From Actinomadura physcomitrii (GTDB taxonomy: Bacteria > Actinomycetota > Actinomycetes > Streptosporangiales > Streptosporangiaceae), in the NCBI RefSeq assembly GCF_008923205.2, contig NZ_WBMS02000013.1, forward strand, positions 124,001 to 188,000: a DNA stretch of 64,000 nucleotides, given 5' to 3'. Position numbers and translations under genes: made by a program. The notes beneath the pieces were generated by a model, which searched no databases, was not told where the DNA came from, and saw nothing but the letters and a program-made list of their open reading frames with translations. This document shows positions 26,810-34,900 of this stretch, one piece after another. Positions within the stretch are counted from its first letter, which is position 1, and every line of letters starts with the position of its first letter.

Positions 26810-27432
26810 GCCCGCTACCCGCTCGCATGAACGACCACTGGTGGTGGCGCCCCGGCGTGCGGCCCGGGCGCCGCCTGCTCGTCTGGCATATTCTCCCCGA
26901 CGACCAGACCGAGGCACGCGACCTCGCCCGCCAGTGCCAGGACAAACTGGCCGGCTTGGAAGGCCTGGACCTCATCCCGTCCGAGTGGCTCCACGTGACC
27001 ACCCAGATCGTCGGGTTCGACGACGAGATCACTCCGGCCGAGGCCGACGCGATGACCGCCGGGGTGGCCGAGCGCTTCGCGGCCCTGTCGCCCGTCGACG
27101 TCAGCCTGGCGCGGGTGTGGCTCCACAGCGAGGCCATCATGCTCGGCATCGAGCCACCGCGCGCTCTGGACCCGGTCCGCACCGCGATCCGCGACGCCGT
27201 CGCCGGCTCCGTGCGCGTACACCAACTGGCCGACGAACCGAACTGGACGCCGCACATGTCCGTCGCCTACAGCAACACCGAAGGACCCGCGACACCCGTG
27301 ATCAAAGCCCTCGACCTTCATCCGGACCCGGCACCGCTACGCGTAAGCGAGGTGCACCTGGTCGCCCAAGAACGCGTCGGTCGCCTGTATCGCTGGGAGC
27401 GACGAGCAGCAGTCCCCCTAGGTGAGTCATAG
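26806..27432 (+). CDS. 2'-5' RNA ligase / phosphodiesterase-like (2H) protein
   Basis: 208 aa. Two HxT/S boxes of the 2H phosphoesterase fold are present: LHVTTQIVG and PHMSVAYSN. The spacing (about 80 residues) is normal. Start GTG at 26806, with GGAGG five bases before it, overlaps the regulator stop. Such proteins cut or join 2'-5' linked or cyclic-phosphate nucleotides. Here the role is unknown; cargo enzyme of the ICE. Confidence 0.82.
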   Translation: MSPLPARMNDHWWWRPGVRPGRRLLVWHILPDDQTEARDLARQCQDKLAGLEGLDLIPSEWLHVTTQIVGFDDEITPAEADAMTAGVAERFAALSPVDVSLARVWLHSEAIMLGIEPPRALDPVRTAIRDAVAGSVRVHQLADEPNWTPHMSVAYSNTEGPATPVIKALDLHPDPAPLRVSEVHLVAQERVGRLYRWERRAAVPLGES

Positions 27433-27465
27433 TCAGTTCCTGGGCTGTCCCTGATGAGCCGCTAA

Positions 27466-28358
27466 GAGGTCATAACAAAATGTGCATGTAGCGCGACATG
27501 TAGTGATGGTCGGGTGTGGTGTGGGTGGGTGCGTAAGGGTGAGCAACCCCCGTGGATCGTGCCCGACAGCCTGTGGGAGCGGGTCGAGCCGCTGCTGCCG
27601 AAGGTGGAGCGCCGTAAGCGCCACGCCGGGCGTAAGCGGCTGGACGACCGCAGGGTGTTGTGCGGGATCTTGTTCGTCTTGCACACCGGGATCCGGTGGG
27701 AGTTCCTGCCCCAGGAGCTGGGGTTCGGTTCGGGGATGACGTGCTGGCGGCGGCTGGCCGAGTGGCACCACGCCGGGGTGTGGGAGCGGCTGCACCGGCT
27801 GCTGCTGGAGGAGCTGCATGCCGCCGGGCAGTTGGACTGGTCCAGGGCGGTGATCGACAGCTCCCATGTGCGGGCTTTGAAGGGCGGCCCAAAACCGGGC
27901 CGAGCCCGGTCGACCGTGGCCGGCCGGGCTCCAAGCACCACCTGCTGACCGACGGCAACGGCATCCCGCTCGTGGTGTCGTTGACCGGTGGGAATCGTAA
28001 CGACGTCACTCAGTTGATGCCGCTGCTGGAGGCGGTGCCGCCCGTCCGGGGCCGGGTCGGCCGGCCTCGGCGAAGACCCGGGCGGCTGCTGGCCGACCGC
28101 GGCTACGACCACGACAAATACCGGCGCCTGGTGTGGGCCAAGGGCATCAAGCCGGTCATCGCTCGCCGCGGCGTCCCGCACGGGTCCGGGCTGGGCGTCC
28201 ACCGCTACGTCGTCGAGCGCACCATCGGCCTGCTGCACTGGTTCCGCCGCTTACGCATCCGCTGGGAGATCCTCGACGACATCCACGAGGCCTTCATGAC
28301 CCTCGCCGCAGCCATCATCTGCTGGCGACGCCTCGTCCGCTGATTCTGTTACGACCTC
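27466..28358 (+). mobile_element. IS5-family insertion sequence (intact ends)
   Basis: About 893 bp. Terminal inverted repeats GAGGTCATAACAAAAT (left) and, reversed, GAGGTCGTAACAGAAT (right) frame the transposase. TAA flanks both ends (27463-27465 and 28359-28361), consistent with a short target duplication. It landed between the 2H gene and the next cargo gene without breaking either visibly. Confidence 0.88.
27514..28343 (+). CDS. IS5-family transposase, two frames joined by -1 frameshift
   Basis: The first frame (27514-27948) has the N-terminal HTH and SRAVIDSSHVRALKGG with the first catalytic Asp. The second frame continues KHHLLTDGNGIPLVVSLTGG, LLADRGYDHDKYRRLV (second Asp) and YVVERTIGLLHWFRRL (Glu), completing DDE. 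The frames meet at CCCAAAACC near 27888; a -1 slip on the A run gives a continuous protein. This is the usual programmed frameshift of one IS5 subgroup, so the element may be active. Confidence 0.85.
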
Positions 28359-28405
28359 TAAGGCGACGCAGCAAGTGGGCCAGAAGCTCTCTTGTGAAGC
28401 AGGTT

Positions 28406-28993
28406 TCAGGCGCGCAAGGCGTCGAAGGTCATGGGTTCTCCTCGGCGATAGCGGCGGTATTGCTGAGCAAGGACGTCGAGGGATAGCTGGGGCCAGTAGG
28501 TGACTGCACCGGTCGTCTTGTCGACGACGAGAGTGGTGGGTGTTTCCAGGGTGGGGGTGGAAGGCGCTTCCGGGATCTCCACTAGGACCGGGATCGCTCG
28601 GTAACCCTCCGCGAACTCTTCGACGTGGAGAAGTATCGAGTTGCCGCCGTGGTCAAGCAGGCGCAGGTTGGCGCGGCGCCAGGCCTCGGCGCGGTCGATG
28701 GTGCCGTGGCCGACTGTGGTGGGTTCGTCCGACGGCTCGCGGGTGGTAGCCAGGTTCGGCGTCGGGCCGTCCGCGACCGCGGTTTCGAGGAGTGCGATGA
28801 GAGCTCGTCTGATCGCGAGAATCGAGTCGCGAGCGTGGCGAAGGGCCTCAATGGTCGGAGCATCGAACCGGGTGGTCGATACCGGTTGGGCGAGCAGGCG
28901 CTCGATGGCCTCGGTGTCGCCCTGCTGAGTGAGTTTCCCGACGGTCTCCACGGCTTGGAGGAGCCGGGCGTAGCGATCGGCAATGGTGTGCAT
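28406..28993 (-). CDS. Helical protein with YrhB/Imm35-like C-terminus
   Basis: 195 aa. A helical N-terminal half (LLQAVETVGKLTQQGDTEAI; FDAPTIEALRHARDSILAIR) and a C-terminal alpha/beta part: LVVDKTTGAVTYWPQLSLDV followed by LAQQYRRYRRGEPM. The VDKxTGxVTxWP stretch resembles the YrhB/Imm35 immunity-type family, but the match is by eye only. Lies downstream of the RsbW-like gene on the same strand. ATG at 28993 preferred (AGGACG upstream). Confidence 0.5.
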   Translation of the reverse strand: MHTIADRYARLLQAVETVGKLTQQGDTEAIERLLAQPVSTTRFDAPTIEALRHARDSILAIRRALIALLETAVADGPTPNLATTREPSDEPTTVGHGTIDRAEAWRRANLRLLDHGGNSILLHVEEFAEGYRAIPVLVEIPEAPSTPTLETPTTLVVDKTTGAVTYWPQLSLDVLAQQYRRYRRGEPMTFDALRA

Positions 28994-29101
28994 CAAGGCG
29001 TCCTGGAGTGGAGGGCGACATGGGCCGGGGACGCGGCGGACGGAAGGTTCCACCGCGCCCCCGGGGCGCTGGATCCCGTGTTCGGGATGGCTCTGATCAG
29101 G

Positions 29102-29818
29102 TCAGGGGGTTGGGTGGGTGCGCGATTCGTGGGTGGAGACGATGCGTTCGGCCGTCTCCTGAAGGTCGACCAACGGCTGCCGGGTGCGGCCTTGGCCATC
29201 GAGCCAAGAGAATGACTTGGGCTCGACCTCAATGGTCAGGGCGCCGAGAGTGAGGATCGAGGTACCACCGTTGGTACTGCGGCGTGTGGTGAGGACGCCC
29301 CGTGCTCGCAAGACGGCCTGTAGGCGGTCCGCGGCGAACTCTGGAGCGATCACGCGGCCAGCGGCCGGCCATGGCGTCGGCAGGGGGAGAGTGAACCAGA
29401 CACACTTGCCGGTCGTTGTGGTGAGACGAGATCTGGTGAGGTGCGAGCCGGTGTGAGCGGCAAGGGCCGCCACGATCGACAGGCCTTTGCCGTGCTCGTC
29501 GAGCAGGTCCGCGTCGCCGACCACCGGCCAGATGTCGCGGTGAGCGTCGAAGACGGAGACGACCAGTTCCGGGCCGGGGTGGGTTCGCGCCCAGATCCAC
29601 AGTTCGGGACGCGCTGCCGAGGACGCATGGGTGTGCGCGTTCGTGGCCAGTTCGGACACCGCGAGCTTGGCGTCGTCGATCGGGTCGGCGGTGAAGCCGA
29701 GTTCGCGCATCGTCGCGGCGATGAGGGAGCGGGCTCGAGAAGCGGCGCTGGGGTCCCGGGGAAGCCTGAAGGCGCAGGCGCCACCTGCCGGGATGTCGGC
29801 AGGCCTGCCGGTCAGCAT
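29102..29818 (-). CDS. RsbW/SpoIIAB-like ATP-binding regulator
   Basis: 238 aa. GHKL ATPase of the HATPase_c_2 class: N-box VSELATNAHTHASS, then VVSVFDAHRDIWPVV and G-box LLDEHGKGLSIVAALA. About 90 residues after the ATPase are of unknown fold. In actinobacteria such stand-alone proteins often pair with DUF397/DUF5753 regulators, which are also nearby here (30619-31688). Its start overlaps the stop of the upstream small gene, so the two are co-translated. Confidence 0.85.
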   Translation of the reverse strand: MLTGRPADIPAGGACAFRLPRDPSAASRARSLIAATMRELGFTADPIDDAKLAVSELATNAHTHASSAARPELWIWARTHPGPELVVSVFDAHRDIWPVVGDADLLDEHGKGLSIVAALAAHTGSHLTRSRLTTTTGKCVWFTLPLPTPWPAAGRVIAPEFAADRLQAVLRARGVLTTRRSTNGGTSILTLGALTIEVEPKSFSWLDGQGRTRQPLVDLQETAERIVSTHESRTHPTP

Positions 29819-30204
29819 CGTCCGCTCCGGTCAGATGCCCCGGTCATGCAGTGGCGGCCACGGCTGTTGCTGCGCCACTGAAAAGGCCGGCGAACGGACG
29901 GGATCGGAGCGGCCGGCTGCGGGAGCGGCACGGACACAGACGGCTGGAACGACGTGCCGGATGAAGGCGGCCGGCGCCGCGCGGAACGGCCGACGGACTG
30001 AAGTTGACGTCTCAGGGCGCCAAGCGTCGTTCCTTCAAGGAGGCGGCAGGTGCCGTTCTGGGAGGTCAGAGCCCAGTAACTGCCGGTGTACTCGCCGAAC
30101 CAGCACCTCGCGCGGGGGAACTGGAACCTGAGTTCATCGATGGCGTGGGCCGGGTCCGGCTCGACCAACGCCCAGGGCGCCGGCGACGTCACGGCCGGGT
30201 CCAT
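29812..30204 (-). CDS. Small protein with FPRARCWFG motif, coupled to RsbW-like gene
   Basis: 130 aa from ATG 30204 (GAGGG nine bases upstream). AIDELRFQFPRARCWFGEYT then YWALTSQNGTCRLLEGTTL is a diverged version of the LRxxFPGW motif in the genes at 24717 and 25147; the C-terminal half is basic and disordered. The stop overlaps the RsbW-like start by seven bases. Function unknown; maybe a partner of that ATPase. Confidence 0.55.
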   Translation of the reverse strand: MDPAVTSPAPWALVEPDPAHAIDELRFQFPRARCWFGEYTGSYWALTSQNGTCRLLEGTTLGALRRQLQSVGRSARRRPPSSGTSFQPSVSVPLPQPAAPIPSVRRPFQWRSNSRGRHCMTGASDRSGRC

Positions 30205-30618
30205 TTGATCGCGCCCTCGGCTCCCGCCGTGGACGGACACGAGTCCGGGAGCGGACGGCCTCCCCAGTACGGGTGGCGGATTCATACGATCATGCATGGG
30301 TCGGACCTCCACGTCCGATCAAGACCCCGGCCGGTGTTGCAGCACCGTGTCCGGGGTCGCTTCGCCTAGTCCGCGGTCCGTCTCCGTGGGCTCGCGTCGA
30401 AGCCGATCGGTTCGTGCGAACTCACCACTCTTCACAGCGGCGGACATGAGCGCCAGCATGCACCTCGAATCTGTGCTGCACAAGTGTGCGCATCCGCTTC
30501 GCGGTCATTGCTCCGCATATCTTCCGACGAAAATCTTCAAGGTGCTTGCTAGTCCCCGTTCCCGCCCATGGCTGCACTTGCAGCAGATAACTTGTGCCAT
30601 GCAAGCAAAGGAGGATCC
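30205..30618. other. Divergent promoter region before the DUF5753 regulator
   Basis: About 410 bases between the minus-strand small gene and the plus-strand regulator. The stretch 30480-30620 is AT-rich. Open frames across it look like antisense or noise. No box was fixed with confidence. Confidence 0.4.
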
Positions 30619-31479
30619 ATGCCCCAGCCTCACGTGACAACGGTCAGGATGCGCCGCCTCGGCTCCGAACTCCGCAAGCTGCGAGAGAATGCCGGCTACA
30701 CCATCGAGCAGGTCGCCGAGCACCTCGAGTGCTCGCCCTCACGAATCAGCCGCATCGAGACGGGCAAGGCGCAGCCACCGAAGCAGAGGGAGATCCGAGA
30801 CCTGCTGGAGCTGTTCGGCACGGCGGACGTCCAGACCAGGGACACCCTTCTCCAGCTAGCCAAGGAGGCGGCGCAGCCGGGGTGGTACAACGAGTTCCAG
30901 GACGTCTTCCCGCCGCGGTTCGGCTCCTACATCGGCCTGGAGAGCGAGGCCGCCGAGCTGCGCCACTTCGACAACCAGCTCGTCCACGGGCTGCTGCAGA
31001 CTCCCGAGTACGCCCGCGAGGTCCTCCAGACGACCCTCTTCGGGGAGGCCTCGAAGACGATCGACCGTCTGCTGGAGCTCCGGCTCGCCAGGCAGCAGAT
31101 CCTCGACCGAATGGAACCGCCCTTCGCCCTCTGGGTGATCATGGACGAGAACGTCTTCCGCAGGCCGGTCGGAGAGGCTCCGGTGGTGAGGGGGCAGGTG
31201 CGCCGCCTACTGGAGGCGGCCGAGGCTCCCAACATCACCTTGCAGGTTCTACCCTTCGGTAAGGGTGCACACGTCGGGCTCGACGGACCGTTCTCGCTAC
31301 TCGGTTTCCCCGAGCCCACGGACCCGGACGTCGTCTACGTCGAAAGTCAGGCCGGCAACGCGTACCTGGAGCAACCGCACCAGGTCAACCGCATGACCAC
31401 CAAGTTCAACCTGCTGGTGGCCTCCGCGCTCGACCCTCGCGAGACGACGTCCTTCCTGCGCGGCCTCGAGAAGGAGTAG
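30619..31479 (+). CDS. XRE regulator with DUF5753 domain
   Basis: 286 aa. HTH (LGSELRKLRENAGYTIEQVA; CSPSRISRIETGKA) followed by DUF5753 (FDNQLVHGLLQTPEYAREVL; APNITLQVLPFGKGAHVGLD; VVYVESQAGNAYLE). This class (BldD/WhiJ-like) works with a small DUF397 partner, here the next gene, three bases downstream. Start chosen at ATG 30619 with AAAGGAGGA upstream. Confidence 0.93.
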   Translation: MPQPHVTTVRMRRLGSELRKLRENAGYTIEQVAEHLECSPSRISRIETGKAQPPKQREIRDLLELFGTADVQTRDTLLQLAKEAAQPGWYNEFQDVFPPRFGSYIGLESEAAELRHFDNQLVHGLLQTPEYAREVLQTTLFGEASKTIDRLLELRLARQQILDRMEPPFALWVIMDENVFRRPVGEAPVVRGQVRRLLEAAEAPNITLQVLPFGKGAHVGLDGPFSLLGFPEPTDPDVVYVESQAGNAYLEQPHQVNRMTTKFNLLVASALDPRETTSFLRGLEKE

Positions 31480-31481
31480 CA

Positions 31482-31688
31482 ATGACCGACCCGGCCCCCT
31501 CCGCCCCGAACTGGCGCAAAGCGACAGCCAGCCAGGGCAGCCAGGGCTGCGTGGAACTGGCCGAGGTCCTCGGGGCGATCGGCATCCGCGATTCCAAGAA
31601 CCCCGAAGGCCCCAAGCTCTTCGTAGACGCTGAAGCGTGGCGCGACCTGGCCGGCCGAGCGCGCCGGGGCGAACTCGACCTTCCGTGA
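31482..31688 (+). CDS. DUF397 small protein
   Basis: 68 aa. The N-terminal NWRKATASQGSQGCVELAEV and later AIGIRDSKNPEGPKLFVDAE are the complete DUF397 signature. Normally encoded directly after a DUF5753 regulator and thought to act as its antagonist (WhiJ system). Confidence 0.93.
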   Translation: MTDPAPSAPNWRKATASQGSQGCVELAEVLGAIGIRDSKNPEGPKLFVDAEAWRDLAGRARRGELDLP

Positions 31689-31944
31689 GGCCCGGTGCAT
31701 TCAGGTGCACCGCTCAGCGCATAAAGCGGTTATCAAAATCGGTGAGACGCGGTTCCACTCATAAATTTCCCGATCGTTCTGCGGCCCGATGGCCACCCCG
31801 GGCCGGCACACTGCGCAGCATCGATCACGCAAGCTGCACCTACACACTGACATGCCGATGACCGGTGTTTCGAGGTGTGATGTCACCTGACACATCGAAT
31901 CACGCCCGCCGGCGCCACGGTTGCATGATGGGACGGCTACCGCT

Positions 31945-34900
31945 TCAACGAAACATGTCCTCTAGGCGTTCGGCGAACTGGATAGCCTCATCCCAGCCCT
32001 GGCGGACGAACGTTTCAAGCAGCGTTCTTACCGCGGTCATGCACCTTGGACTACCGACGATCAACTCGCGGTGATCAGCGAGGTAGCGTTGTATAAGTTG
32101 AAGCACTGCGCCAAGGCCCAATGGCTCTCGCGCATAGTGGGCGTCACCTTTAGCCGCCCTGACGGCGACAAGAAGCGCCCGCTCGGGCGCATAGATGCTG
32201 ATGTGATCTAGCGTCTGAATAATATGATGAGTAACGCTGGGATGCCGCACAACACTGTAGCCATCCAGCAATGGGAAAGCGCGTTCGGCAAAGGCTTTCT
32301 GTATTGGGCTGACCCCTTGCCCTTGAGGCTGTTCGCTCTTATTTGCCCCGCTCGCGTAATAGATGTTCTGAACGACGCTATTGGCCACCTTTGCCGCATT
32401 CACCCGTTCCACGTCCAGGGTAACTGCCGCATTCTCCTCAGCCCACGCTTCTTCAACTGCTGCGAGGGGGAGTTCGAGCAAAGCGAAAGTCCGCTGTTGC
32501 GATACCGAGGAGTTAGTGTCCTCTGGTTTCAGAAAGCGCCGCAACCAGGCCGGAAGCCGCTCCGCCCTACAAGGATTTTCCAATGGGCTGGATAGCCATG
32601 ACTGTACAGTGTCGTGGGCGTAGGAGGTCCCGTACTCGGCGGCCATAAAGGTGAGCAATTCTACGATCATTTCAGCGGAGTCGTCGTCGCTGATCTTTTT
32701 GTCACCGTTCGAGGCCGCCGCGATGATCGCCCATTGGGGCTTGGTGGCTATGCGCCGAAGAATATCATCGACCTCGTGGGGGTAGGCGTCGCGATACCTG
32801 CCGAGCAGCGACCCCAGCACCGCCTGCACTTGCGAGTCCCTTTCAGAGTTCAGCCGTACTTCGAGGCCCTCAAGGGCGGCCTCTTCTCCGAAAAGAAATG
32901 GGATTGATTCCGCGCTTAGCATTCGGTAGAGCGCATTGGGCGAGCTGAGGAAAGGGATGACGGCTGCCGATAGTTCGTCGTGAAGTTCAGCTAACCATTC
33001 GGGCCTGCTCGCGAAAGTGGTGACGCCCGACACAGCCTCTGAGGTGATCGTGGCGCCCCAGGCGCGCCACCCAGGTTCGACCTCGTCCTCCTGGGGAGGG
33101 TTCGTCGCCGAGGGCAGCGCCGCCTGGAGAACAGCCAGGACGTCACGCCCAAGAGGCTGTCCAGGTTGGGCGAGCGCACTATGCGTAAGTTGCCGCGCTC
33201 CTCGAACCAGCAGAAAACGATCTTTTTCCGCGTTTGCCTCAGGTGCGTGAGCCAAGAGCTGCTGCAGCAGGGCCGGCCAACTTTCGGCAAGCTTCTCATA
33301 TCCCGCCCGGCAGGTAGCCGGGTCCTGAGCAACTGTTTTCCGGAGTGCCTCAGCAACATCGGCGGAAGGGCCCCCCGCGCCATCCTCGCCATTCCGTGGA
33401 CCCCCTGGTGGCGAAGGCATTGAGTCGTCTACAAGGTCCTGGCCAGCGTGGTTACAAGAAAGCCTCCGGTCATCTCGATCGCTGCTGGCTAGTTCCTCTA
33501 GATGCCGGAGCGCTTCAGGTTCGGTGACCTTTCTAGGATCGAGTGCGCCTAGGAGCACATCGCGTTGGTTGCGCTGCCACTCCTGCTTGCGGGTGTCGTC
33601 AATTTCGTCGGCTTCTAGACTCGTGGCACTGAGAATTGCTGCCTCGATCCGACGGTGAATCGCAATGTCGAGTTCTGCCGATAGGCGAGCGGTTACGAGC
33701 CCCGCTGCCCCTCGGGTCTGGCCTCGCTCGAAGATGCCGGTCTCCAGTGTTGGAACCAACAGGTGCGCGAGAGCTGGCGACTCGGCGTTAGCCGCCTGCA
33801 TCAGGAGACGCTGCCAGACCTCGCCATGCGACAACGTGGAGATCAAGAGTTCGACGACCTGGCGGAGCTCCTGCTGATCGGCACTGCTGTTTTTATCAGC
33901 GTTAGTCAGCCCTGAGCTCACGTGCTCAGCCCTCGTCTGCAGCAGAGCGATGACGGCATCGACAGCTGTGCCCAACTCGGAGTGCCCTCCTGCGTAGCGC
34001 AAGGTATCACCGTGGCGAATACGCGGCCTTTGGCCCGTATCAGTACTGCGGTCGTACTGGAACATCCGTGGTACTTCCACAATCCGTATAAGCATCCGAA
34101 CGGCAGCCTCAAGGTCGACAGATGCAACTTCGGGAAGTTGCTGGCAAACACTCCATCGAAGATGATTCAGGTCTTGCCGCAGATTGCTGGTTAGCCCGAG
34201 AATCTGACTTTCCGTAATTCTGGTAACCTGGTCCCGCTCTTCCTCGTACTCCCAGGTGGCCGCAGCAATCTCAACAGCGAGTGCCGCATTCCTCTTGGCG
34301 ATACTTGGCAGGCACTCGATGAGCACTCTGGCAATTTCGAAACCCCATGCTCGCAGCACTTCATGCGAGATTGCCATGTGTGCGATGCGTTCGCAAGCAG
34401 TTCCGTCGAGGGAAAGCGCGCGAGCGAGAGGCCAGGCAAGCATCCTCCCAATCTGCGCTCGGTCAGGATCATCGACATCCTCCAAGGCTACAGTCATGCA
34501 GTCAACGACGACCTGAATCCAATGGTCTCTCACTTCCGTGCCGGGCCAGGATATTTTTGAGCCAGACGCTCGTCTGAGTAGCTGGGCGGCATCCAACGCA
34601 AGGGAGGTGTCGTTGGTAGCGCGAGCCGCGCGGGCAAGGTCTTCAACGAATGGCGAGAATGCCTCAAAAAGGCTGGCTTGTGAATCCGAGTTGGCTATTG
34701 CAGCCGCGACCAAGAACGCCATGCGGCGAGCGTTATTCTCTGGGTTCTCGCGGGCTCCGGCAGCAGGATTGTCGCCCAAGCATGCTTCCGCAAGATGAGC
34801 CAGTTCGTCAGGTGAACGCAGTTCGCGGCTACATGCGGTGGCTGCTGCAGCGGCGGCTAGGTGATGCCCTGATGTCTCAGCATTGAGCCTGAGGGCAAGT

